Origin: CAZITB01 sp964542055
GTDB lineage: Bacteria > Planctomycetota > Phycisphaerae > Sedimentisphaerales > CAMDDF01
Assembly (NCBI GenBank): GCA_964542055.1
Contig: CAZITB010000122.1
Coordinates: 1-7,421 of the forward strand
DNA: 7,421 bases
Reading direction: 5' to 3'
Shown here one piece after another: positions 1 through 4,764 of this stretch. The notes under the pieces were generated by a model. The model saw only the letters and a program-made list of their open reading frames with translations, searched no databases and was not told the DNA's origin. Both the position numbers and the translations under genes were made by a program. The stretch's first letter is position 1. Each line of letters starts with the position of its first letter.

Positions 1-1
1 G

Positions 2-40
2 GAAGATAAGCCGGGCGAGACGGTATGGCGAAGGAAGTGA
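2..40 (+). CDS. possible C-terminal end of an upstream gene (unidentified)
   Basis: One frame is open from the left edge and ends at a TGA at 38-40, giving the tail EDKPGETVWRRK. The DNA here is GC-richer than the following cassette and resembles the ruv genes in base use, so it may be the last codons of the gene upstream of ruvC. Another frame stays open to a TAA at 61-63 but runs into the heptad repeat. Twelve residues are too few to name a family. Planctomycetes often carry yebC upstream of ruvC, but this tail does not let me claim that. Confidence 0.25.
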   Translation, partial: EDKPGETVWRRK

Positions 41-41
41 T

Positions 42-76
42 GAACGTCGAACATCGAACGTTTAACGTTGAACTTT
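42..76 (+). repeat. heptad repeat array (GAACNTY-like), unpaired copy
   Basis: Five consecutive 7-bp units can be read: GAACGTC, GAACATC, GAACGTT, TAACGTT, GAACTTT. The same array occurs in the same orientation at 1717-1751 (27 of 33 positions equal) and in inverted orientation at 2120-2154, where a 15-bp core is identical. Those two copies bound the four-helix-bundle cassette. No inverted partner is visible between here and ruvC, so this looks like a solitary end or remnant of the same repeat family. Confidence 0.75.
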
Positions 77-83
77 TGAAAAA

Positions 84-109
84 ATTAGACACGGATTAAC
101 ACGGATTTT
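84..109 (+). repeat. left terminal inverted repeat of the GxxExxY cassette
   Basis: This 26-bp segment is the reverse complement of 550-575 with 24 of 26 positions matching. It contains a 10-bp tandem duplication, ACACGGATTA then ACACGGATTT (89-98 and 99-108). A run of eight T follows (106-113). Transcribed together, the two arms could pair and place the enclosed gene in the loop. Confidence 0.85.
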
Positions 110-124
110 TTTTAAGATTATTAT

Positions 125-496
125 ATGCCAAATTTGATCTATAAAGAGTTAACTGACAAAATAATTGGTTCTGCTTTTAATGTTCATAATATTTTAGGGC
201 AAGGATTTCTTGAAAAAGTTTATAAGAATGCTTTGGCCTTTGAACTTGAGAAAGAAGGTTTGGAATGCAATGTTGAAGTTCCTCTTAATGTATTTTACAA
301 AGGACGAAAAGTTGGTGAATATTTCGCGGATTTGGTTGTAAACCAAAAGATTGTTGTGGAATTGAAAGCTATCGCTAAAATAGAAAAAACACATGAGGTT
401 CAATTAGTTAATTATTTGAAAGCGACAAACTTGAAAGTTGGTTTATTAATAAACTTTGGCGAATCTGTTGAGTTCAAAAGAAGAGTATTTGGTTGA
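125..496 (+). CDS. GxxExxY protein (PD-(D/E)XK nuclease fold)
   Basis: This 123-residue protein has the family hallmark G-F-L-E-K-V-Y at residues 27-33. It also has a nuclease-like core: Asp69 in EYFADLVV, then Glu79-Leu-Lys81, a D...ExK arrangement, followed by Gln93 and YLKATNLKVGLLINFG. The length is usual for the family (PF13366) and both ends look complete. The family belongs to the PD-(D/E)XK superfamily by fold; its cellular role is unknown, so nuclease activity is only a possibility. The ribosome binding site is weak (AAGA at 114-117). The gene sits alone inside a pair of inverted repeats and is AT-rich compared with ruvC, which suggests acquisition. It has no evident tie to Holliday-junction processing beyond position. 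Confidence 0.88.
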   Translation: MPNLIYKELTDKIIGSAFNVHNILGQGFLEKVYKNALAFELEKEGLECNVEVPLNVFYKGRKVGEYFADLVVNQKIVVELKAIAKIEKTHEVQLVNYLKATNLKVGLLINFGESVEFKRRVFG

Positions 497-511
497 TGTT
501 ATAAATGCGAT

Positions 512-540
512 TTGACACGCTATTTTCTTTAGATGAAAAT
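512..540 (+). promoter_or_regulatory. possible sigma70-type promoter for ruvC in the cassette tail
   Basis: A perfect TTGACA lies at 512-517 and a weak GAAAAT at 535-540 (4 of 6 to TATAAT), with 17 bp between them. It lies between the GxxExxY stop and the right inverted repeat and points to ruvC, whose start is about 40 bp downstream of the expected initiation point. If real, the cassette would bring its own replacement promoter for the ruv operon. The -10 match is poor, so this is tentative. Confidence 0.3.
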
Positions 541-549
541 GAAAATTTC

Positions 550-575
550 AAAATCGGTGTCAATCCGTGTCTAAT
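550..575 (-). repeat. right terminal inverted repeat of the GxxExxY cassette
   Basis: Reverse complement of 84-109 with two mismatches. It ends one base before the A-rich stretch that leads into the ruvC ribosome binding site, so an RNA stem formed with the left arm would sit directly upstream of that site. Confidence 0.85.
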
Positions 576-576
576 A

Positions 577-583
577 AAAAGGA
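577..583 (+). promoter_or_regulatory. ribosome binding site deciding the ruvC start
   Basis: AAAAGGA is followed by a 4-base gap and the ATG at 588. This favours the ATG, which gives the conserved MKIIGIDPG start, over an in-frame GTG at 567. That GTG lies inside the inverted repeat and has no such site. Confidence 0.7.
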
Positions 584-587
584 TTAT

Positions 588-1085
588 ATGAAGATAATTG
601 GAATAGATCCGGGGCTGCAGTTGTGCGGTTATGCGGTTGTGGATAAGCAGGGTTCGAAGATGTCGCTGTTGGAGGCGGGGATATTTCGCACTGACGGTAA
701 GAAAACGCTTGATTTTCGTTTGAACCAGATTGCCAAGGATATCCGGCTGCTGCTGGAGAGGTTTACTCCGGAACAGTTGGCGATAGAGGAAATTTATTCG
801 CATTATAAACATCCTAAAACTGCGGTGTTGATGGGACACGCTCGAGGTGTTATACTGCAGCAAGCGGCTGCGGCAGGTGCGGAAGTTCGAGGTTTTTCGG
901 CGACGAAGGTCAAAAAGTCGCTGACCGGTAACGGACGGGCGGGCAAGAGGCAGATGCAGGTGGCGATACAGTCAACGCTTGGTTTGGTGAAGGTGCCCGA
1001 GCCGCATGATGTGGCTGATGCGATCGCGATAGCTCTTTGCGGAGCTTATGCGAGTAATATTAACATGGATGAGATCGAAAAATGA
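588..1085 (+). CDS. ruvC: crossover junction endodeoxyribonuclease RuvC
   Basis: RuvC is the dimeric resolvase that cuts Holliday junctions made by recombination and repair, acting with RuvAB in the cytoplasm. The 165-residue product matches the usual length. The four acidic metal-binding residues are all present: Asp7 in IGIDPG, Glu67 in LAIEEIY, and Asp141 and Asp144 in HDVADAIAIAL, corresponding to D7, E66, D138 and D141 of E. coli RuvC. The basic stretch around KVKKSLTGNGRAGKRQ fits the DNA-binding face. The ATG at 588 is chosen for its AAGGA site and because the catalytic Asp then falls at residue 7. The stop overlaps the ruvA start by four bases (ATGA, 1082-1085), so the two are translationally coupled. 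A foreign cassette lies directly upstream and may now supply the leader. Confidence 0.97.
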   Translation: MKIIGIDPGLQLCGYAVVDKQGSKMSLLEAGIFRTDGKKTLDFRLNQIAKDIRLLLERFTPEQLAIEEIYSHYKHPKTAVLMGHARGVILQQAAAAGAEVRGFSATKVKKSLTGNGRAGKRQMQVAIQSTLGLVKVPEPHDVADAIAIALCGAYASNINMDEIEK

Positions 1086-1717
1086 TTGCACAGATAGAAG
1101 GAAAATTGGTATCGCTTAGCAGCGAGACGGCGTTGGTCAATATCGGCAGTTTAACTTATGAATTGATGCTGCCGGGTTACTGCGTGTCGTCGCTGGCGGG
1201 GCAAATCGGTAAGGAAGTGATTTTGTGCACGATGGAATATTATGAGGGGACGCCGGGCGGAGGGAATTTGATTCCGAGGATGGTAGGGTTTATGAGTCCG
1301 GGTGAGCGAGAATTTTTCAAGCGTTATACTTCGGTAAAGGGGATGGGAATTAAGAAAGGTTTGAAGTCGCTTGCGATGCCAATCGGGACGATTGCGGCGG
1401 CGATAGAAAATGGCGATGAAAAGATGCTGGGGACACTGCCTTCTGTGGGCAAGAAGATGGCGCAGATGATAATTGCGGAGTTGAAGGGTAAGCTGGAGAG
1501 TTACGCGACGGCGGCGGCAGTTGAGAAAAGGCAGGCAAGTTCGCAGCCGTTCAATGCATATCAGCTTGAAGCGCTGGAGATTTTAGTGGCTTGGGGTGAA
1601 AAACGAATCGAAGCGATGGAACTGATTGAGCTGGCGTGTCGGAAACATCCGGATATCAAAAGTGCCGAAGCACTGGTGCCGCTGGTTTACCGAATTAAGC
1701 AAGGGATTGAGGTTTAG
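1082..1717 (+). CDS. ruvA: Holliday junction branch migration complex subunit RuvA
   Basis: RuvA tetramers bind four-way junctions and load the RuvB motors. The 211-residue product has an N-terminal OB-like domain (about 1-70), two helix-hairpin-helix motifs (SVKGMGIKKGLK near 84-95 and LPSVGKKMAQMII near 119-131) followed by AELKGKL, a variable linker (about 140-158), and a C-terminal RuvB-contacting domain (about 160-208). In place of the compact hairpin holding the acidic pin of E. coli RuvA (Glu55, Asp56), it has a longer Gly/Pro-rich segment, EYYEGTPGGGNLIPRMVGF (52-70). I recall a similar form from planctomycete RuvA. The start overlaps the ruvC stop. The last residues, Glu-Val-stop, are encoded by an 11-bp sequence that reappears at the end of the next gene. 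Confidence 0.95.
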   Translation: MIAQIEGKLVSLSSETALVNIGSLTYELMLPGYCVSSLAGQIGKEVILCTMEYYEGTPGGGNLIPRMVGFMSPGEREFFKRYTSVKGMGIKKGLKSLAMPIGTIAAAIENGDEKMLGTLPSVGKKMAQMIIAELKGKLESYATAAAVEKRQASSQPFNAYQLEALEILVAWGEKRIEAMELIELACRKHPDIKSAEALVPLVYRIKQGIEV

Positions 1718-1718
1718 A
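1708..1718 (+). repeat. direct repeat TGAGGTTTAGA, left copy (probable target duplication)
   Basis: Identical over 11 bp to 2156-2166; the bases on either side differ. It contains the last two codons and the stop of ruvA (GAG GTT TAG). The two copies bracket the four-helix-bundle cassette exactly, as a target-site duplication would. The last GA also begins the heptad array, so the true duplication could be 9-11 bp. Confidence 0.7.
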
Positions 1719-1751
1719 ACTTCGAACATTGAACTTTTGACGCTGAACGTG
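1717..1751 (+). repeat. heptad repeat array, left end of the four-helix-bundle cassette
   Basis: Five 7-bp units: GAACTTC, GAACATT, GAACTTT, TGACGCT, GAACGTG. It is inverted relative to the array at 2120-2154 and in the same orientation as 42-76. It fills the whole space from the ruvA stop to just before the next start codon, so the cassette gene has no ordinary leader. Confidence 0.75.
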
Positions 1752-2155
1752 AAAATGGATAGAACAAAATATGATTTGGAAGAGAGATTGATGGAGTTTT
1801 CGGCCAGGATAATCAAAGTGGTTGATTGTCTTGCATCTACACGGACCGGTTGCCATATTGCCGACCAGCTTATTCGTTCTGGAACTTCGGCGTATCCCAA
1901 TCATGGTGAAGCTCAAGCAGCGGAGTCGAACAGGGATTTTATACATAAAATGAGAATATGCTTAAAAGAATTACGGGAAACGCAGAGATGGCTTAAGCTT
2001 GTCAGGCATATTGAATTGATAAAGCAGCCGCAAAGACTAGATGAGATTCTTGATGAGACAGAGCAGTTGATAAAGATTTTTGTTACGAGTATTAAAACGG
2101 CTAATAAAGATAAATCTTCAAAGTTGAATGTTAAACGTTCGATGCTGAAAGTTAA
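1719..2155 (+). mobile_element. four-helix-bundle cassette inserted between ruvA and ruvB
   Basis: A single-gene insert of about 440 bp with inverted heptad arrays at its ends (1717-1751 and 2120-2154) and an exact 11-bp direct repeat outside them (1708-1718 and 2156-2166). Removing the insert and one copy leaves the ruvA stop TAG directly followed by the ruvB ATG, a typical tight operon junction. No mobility enzyme is encoded. Insertion is therefore well supported by the sequence, while the mechanism is unknown. Confidence 0.7.
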
Positions 2156-2165
2156 TGAGGTTTAG
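1755..2165 (+). CDS. four-helix-bundle protein (S23 / 23S rRNA intervening-sequence family)
   Basis: The 136-residue product matches the small helical family (PF05635/TIGR02436) known from open reading frames in 23S rRNA intervening sequences and related to the Avd accessory proteins of diversity-generating retroelements. Visible marks are the YDLEERLMEF start (residues 6-15), the segment ADQLIRSGTSAYPNHGEA (36-53), DFIHKMRICLKELRETQRWLKL (61-82) and a last helix LDETEQLIKIFVTSIK (99-114). Biochemical function is not established. The ATG at 1755 is chosen because it begins the conserved part; upstream codons overlap ruvA and the repeat. No clear ribosome binding site precedes it. Residues from about 122 on are encoded by the right heptad array, and the final Glu-Val-stop by the direct repeat. 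Its stop abuts the ruvB start. Confidence 0.88.
   Translation: MDRTKYDLEERLMEFSARIIKVVDCLASTRTGCHIADQLIRSGTSAYPNHGEAQAAESNRDFIHKMRICLKELRETQRWLKLVRHIELIKQPQRLDEILDETEQLIKIFVTSIKTANKDKSSKLNVKRSMLKVNEV
2120..2154 (-). repeat. heptad repeat array, right end of the four-helix-bundle cassette
   Basis: Read on the minus strand it gives TAACTTT, CAGCATC, GAACGTT, TAACATT, CAACTTT. Its 15-bp core is identical to part of 42-76, while the match to its own partner at 1717-1751 is looser (roughly 70 percent by eye). It also serves as coding sequence for the protein's tail. Confidence 0.7.
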
Positions 2166-2166
2166 A
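2156..2166 (+). repeat. direct repeat TGAGGTTTAGA, right copy, carrying the ruvB ribosome binding site
   Basis: Exact second copy of 1708-1718. Its GAGG (2157-2160) stands 5 bases before the ruvB ATG and is the likely ribosome binding site, while its TAG closes the four-helix-bundle gene. The duplication thus leaves ruvB with its own initiation signal. Confidence 0.7.
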
Positions 2167-3206
2167 TGGCGATTGATAGGGTATTGAGTTCGGAATCGAT
2201 GAGTCCCGGTGAGGAGAATTTTACGTTTTCTTTGCGGCCTAAGCTGTTGGGTGAATGTCTGGGTCAGAAAGTGGTGAAGGAGAAGTTGTCGATCGCTATC
2301 GAAGCTTGTAAGCAGCGGGGCGAGCCGCTTGAGCATATTTTGCTGTATGGGCCGCCGGGGCTGGGTAAGACGACAATTGCTAATGTTATCGCAAATGAGA
2401 TGGGAACGGCGATAAGGGTTACGTCGGGGCCGGCACTTACCAAGCAGGGCGATATTATGGGTTTGCTGACTAATACGGCTGAGGGCGATATTCTTTTTAT
2501 TGATGAGATTCACCGGTTGAGTACGCCGGTGGAGGAGTTTATTTATCCGGCGATGGAAGATTTTAAGGTTGATTTTACGGTTGATTCAGGGCTCCATGCC
2601 AAGACGATTAATTTTCCGTTGAAGCGGTTTACTTTGATCGGGGCCACTACGAGGGCGGGCCTGTTGAGTGCTCCGCTTCGTGGCAGGTTCGGGATGATCC
2701 ATCACCTGGAGTTTTATAGTATCGATGAGCTTTCGCAGATAATTTGCCGCAGTGCTGGGTTGCTTGATTTGGAGTACGATGATGAGGCGCTGGCTTTGAT
2801 AGCTTCGCGGAGCAGGGGTACGCCAAGGATAGCGAATCGGCTTTTGAAGCGGGTTCGGGATTATGCTCAGGTTAAGGGTGACGGCAAATTGACGCGTGAG
2901 GTTGTTGAGGCTTCGCTGAAGATGGAGCAGATAGATGAGCTTGGGCTCGATGAGCTGGACAGGTGTTTTTTGCGGGCGCTGGTGAATGTTTATGAAGGCG
3001 GCCCGGCGGGGATCGAGGCTTTGGCGGCGACGCTTGGTGAAGAGCGGGATACGCTGGAAGATGTGGTGGAGCCTTATCTTTTGCAGATCGGTTTTTTGCG
3101 GAGGACCAAACGCGGGCGGGAGATTACCGCCAGGGCATGCGAACATTTGGGGCTGGCAATTAAGGATAGGCGTAAAGACAGCGAAGAAGGGACGCTTTTT
3201 GATTGA
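2166..3206 (+). CDS. ruvB: Holliday junction branch migration ATPase RuvB
   Basis: RuvB is the AAA+ hexameric motor that pulls DNA through the RuvA-bound junction. The 346-residue protein has the standard length and order. Walker A GPPGLGKTT is at 62-70, Walker B FIDEIHRL at 111-118, and sensor 1 GATTRAGLL at 159-167. The arginine finger is probably Arg174 in APLRGRFG, and sensor 2 is Arg221 in GTPRIANRLL. A winged-helix DNA-binding domain follows (about 260-335). All key residues are present. The ATG at 2166 directly follows the stop of the four-helix-bundle gene, with GAGG 5 bases upstream. ruvB was probably coupled to ruvA before the cassette entered. It converges with the methyltransferase gene, with 2 bp between stops. 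Confidence 0.97.
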   Translation: MAIDRVLSSESMSPGEENFTFSLRPKLLGECLGQKVVKEKLSIAIEACKQRGEPLEHILLYGPPGLGKTTIANVIANEMGTAIRVTSGPALTKQGDIMGLLTNTAEGDILFIDEIHRLSTPVEEFIYPAMEDFKVDFTVDSGLHAKTINFPLKRFTLIGATTRAGLLSAPLRGRFGMIHHLEFYSIDELSQIICRSAGLLDLEYDDEALALIASRSRGTPRIANRLLKRVRDYAQVKGDGKLTREVVEASLKMEQIDELGLDELDRCFLRALVNVYEGGPAGIEALAATLGEERDTLEDVVEPYLLQIGFLRRTKRGREITARACEHLGLAIKDRRKDSEEGTLFD

Positions 3207-3208
3207 TT

Positions 3209-3847
3209 TTATTGTTTCCTCAAAACTGTCCAGTACGTGTGAGCATAACGGTTGAGATAATGCATTTTATTTGGATATCGCAACGAGCGGGCAATTTTTG
3301 ATAGTATGTTTTTGGGCTTTTCGGTTGCTCTTTCTTCTATAAGCTCAATATTCGAATTTTTCCTGCAGTATTCCTGGACGAATTCCCTGGCTTGTGAAAT
3401 ATTGAAAAACCATTTGTGACGGTCAACGGGTTTTTCCGAAGGCAGTCCGAAGAATTTGAAGTTGCCATACCCTCGCTGAATAGGTACTCTGGCGTTTACC
3501 CAGTTATTTGGCCATGAAATGATGAGGTTTTTTCTGCTGACACGAATCAGTTCGTCAAAGATCAAGTGCAGATTGTCTAAATGTTCGAGTACATCCAAAC
3601 AAATGACACAATCAAAAGAGTCATCTTCAAAAGGCAATTTGTCAATCTGTTCAAGATTGATGGTTATATCGGGGGTGCCGCAAATGTCAATTCCAGTATA
3701 GTCGACATTCTTTTCCAGCATAGTTTTGAGAACGGCTCTGTCACAGCCGACATCCAGAATTTTAGAGCCAAAATATTCATTGAAATTGTCGAACAGATAC
3801 TTTGTTCTTTTGTTACGCTCATTAAATTTAATTTGATTTACTTTCAT
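3209..3847 (-). CDS. class I SAM-dependent methyltransferase (Methyltransf_11-like)
   Basis: The 212-residue protein has a Rossmann-type SAM-binding core. Motif I is ILDVGCDRA (30-38), an acidic residue ends strand 2 in YTGIDI (Asp54), and FDCVICLDVLEHLDN (78-92) is the motif typical of small-molecule methyltransferases of this group. There is no signal peptide or membrane segment, so it should act in the cytoplasm. The substrate cannot be read from the sequence; neighbouring glycan genes suggest a sugar or lipid-linked saccharide. AAGGA at 3859-3855 precedes the ATG by 7 bases, supporting this start. It is transcribed divergently from the GT2 gene, and its stop is 2 bp from that of ruvB. The sequence is AT-richer than the ruv genes. 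Confidence 0.85.
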   Translation of the reverse strand: MKVNQIKFNERNKRTKYLFDNFNEYFGSKILDVGCDRAVLKTMLEKNVDYTGIDICGTPDITINLEQIDKLPFEDDSFDCVICLDVLEHLDNLHLIFDELIRVSRKNLIISWPNNWVNARVPIQRGYGNFKFFGLPSEKPVDRHKWFFNISQAREFVQEYCRKNSNIELIEERATEKPKNILSKIARSLRYPNKMHYLNRYAHTYWTVLRKQ

Positions 3848-3868
3848 GGATTAATCCTTAAATATGGT

Positions 3869-3897
3869 ATTTTATTCATATTCAAAAAAAAAGTAAA
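3869..3897 (-). promoter_or_regulatory. candidate promoter for the methyltransferase gene
   Basis: On the minus strand, TTTACT (3897-3892) and TAAAAT (3874-3869) are 17 bp apart, matching the sigma70 consensus at 4 and 5 of 6 positions. A run of nine A on the plus strand (3884-3892) lies in the spacer. The expected start of transcription leaves only about 15 bases before the start codon, enough for the AAGGA site. Confidence 0.4.
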
Positions 3898-3909
3898 CTA
3901 TTAAATTTA

Positions 3910-3938
3910 TTGACTTTTTGATCGAAATAAGCTATTAA
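3910..3938 (+). promoter_or_regulatory. candidate promoter for the glycosyltransferase pair
   Basis: TTGACT (3910-3915) and TATTAA (3933-3938) are separated by 17 bp, matching consensus at 5 and 4 of 6 positions. An AT-rich stretch lies upstream. The inferred transcript would have a leader of about 40 bases and AGGA at 3978-3981, 6 bases before the ATG at 3988. With the minus-strand candidate it forms a back-to-back promoter region in the 140-bp gap. Confidence 0.45.
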
Positions 3939-3987
3939 TTCGGCTTGTAAAACTTCAGCTAGTGAATTTGAAAAAATAGGAATAAAA

Positions 3988-4764
3988 ATGGAAATTCGCG
4001 AAGGGATATCTACTGTCTGTATAGTCAATTATAAGACTTTGAAAATTACAAAGCTTTGCCTTGATAATTTAAAAAAAATTGAAGCGGGTTTACCATTTAA
4101 GGTTATGGTTATAGACAATGATTCTGCTGATGAATCATTGGAATATCTTAAATCTCTTAATTGGATACAGTTGGTAGAAAGAAAAAAAGAACGAATCAAT
4201 GATGGCGGCCATGAGCATGGCGCTGCTTTGGATCTCGGGTTAGAATTATGTGATACCGAATTTTTCATATCTTTGCATTCGGATACAATAATTCATAAGG
4301 ACGGCTGGTTGAAATTTTTGATTGAGAAGTTTCAAAATGACCCCAAGGTTGCCTGTGTTGGGGGAGATAAAATAGATTTTGTACCTGCATGGAAAGTTTT
4401 GATAAAAAAGATGGGTGATTTCAAAACTTTTAAACGCAAAATTTTACGTACACCAGATACTCTTGGTATTTATAGATATTATAACAGAACTAATTGCAGC
4501 GCATACAGGACCGAAGTTTTGAAGAAAGAGAACCTTTCGTTTCTGATGTGGAGAGATAAGGGTTTGACTGCAGGGAAAAAGCTTTTTTTTGAACTGGAAG
4601 ATAGAGGTTATAAAACTGTTGGTATTCCTGATTCCAAAATGAAAAATTACATGGTTCATCTTGGCCATGCAACCCAGGCGATTAATAGTGAATTTAATAT
4701 TCCTGACAGAACAAAAAAGAAGTATTTTAAAGCAGAACGAAAATTGGAATCACTGGCAAAATAA
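3988..4764 (+). CDS. family 2 (GT-A fold) glycosyltransferase
   Basis: The 258-residue protein begins with the nucleotide-sugar binding strand VCIVNYKT (10-17), followed by VMVIDNDSADES (39-50), the usual opening of GT2 enzymes. The metal-binding DxD position appears to be His97-Ser98-Asp99 in SLHSDTII, so only the last Asp of the motif is kept. GHEHGAALDLGL (74-85) stands where the family usually has an N-G-rich loop. No transmembrane segment is evident, so it should work on the cytoplasmic face and add a sugar to a lipid-linked acceptor; donor and acceptor are unknown. AGGA precedes the ATG by 6 bases. Its TAA is immediately followed by the ATG of the membrane glycosyltransferase, so they form one transcription unit. 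Confidence 0.85.
   Translation: MEIREGISTVCIVNYKTLKITKLCLDNLKKIEAGLPFKVMVIDNDSADESLEYLKSLNWIQLVERKKERINDGGHEHGAALDLGLELCDTEFFISLHSDTIIHKDGWLKFLIEKFQNDPKVACVGGDKIDFVPAWKVLIKKMGDFKTFKRKILRTPDTLGIYRYYNRTNCSAYRTEVLKKENLSFLMWRDKGLTAGKKLFFELEDRGYKTVGIPDSKMKNYMVHLGHATQAINSEFNIPDRTKKKYFKAERKLESLAK

Larger units (their letters stand above)
84..575 (+). mobile_element. inverted-repeat-bounded GxxExxY cassette
   Basis: The 492-bp segment has matching inverted ends (84-109 and 550-575) and holds a single gene, the GxxExxY protein. It is visibly AT-richer than the ruv genes next to it. No transposase, recombinase or reverse transcriptase is encoded, so movement, if any, would need help in trans. Both flanks are A-rich (A79-A84 on the left, A576-A580 on the right), so a target duplication of a few A residues cannot be told from chance. 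The mobile nature is inferred from the repeats, the foreign composition and the odd position in front of ruvC. Confidence 0.6.

Noticed and set aside
84..113. Intrinsic terminator formed by the repeat and the run of eight T at 106-113
   Set aside because: No stable GC-rich stem lies directly before the T run; the repeat is direct internally and pairs only with the distant arm.
567..587. GTG at 567 as the start of ruvC
   Set aside because: It lies inside the right inverted repeat and has no ribosome binding site; the ATG at 588 has AAGGA upstream and gives the conserved MKIIGIDPG beginning.
1626..1754. Longer form of the four-helix-bundle protein starting at 1626
   Set aside because: The extra 43 residues overlap ruvA and the heptad array in another frame and match nothing in the family.
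1719..2165. Diversity-generating retroelement, since the four-helix-bundle family includes Avd
   Set aside because: No reverse transcriptase, template repeat or variable repeat is present in the window.
1719..2165. 23S rRNA intervening sequence
   Set aside because: The gene family is the same, but no rRNA sequence flanks it; the flanks are ruvA and ruvB.
2586..3146. Long open frame on the minus strand inside ruvB
   Set aside because: It is a shadow of the ruvB codon pattern, with no recognisable domain and no ribosome binding site.
3209..3847. DNA methyltransferase of a restriction-modification or defence system
   Set aside because: The motifs are those of small-molecule Methyltransf_11-type enzymes; no DPPY/NPPY or PC motif and no partner nuclease gene is next to it.
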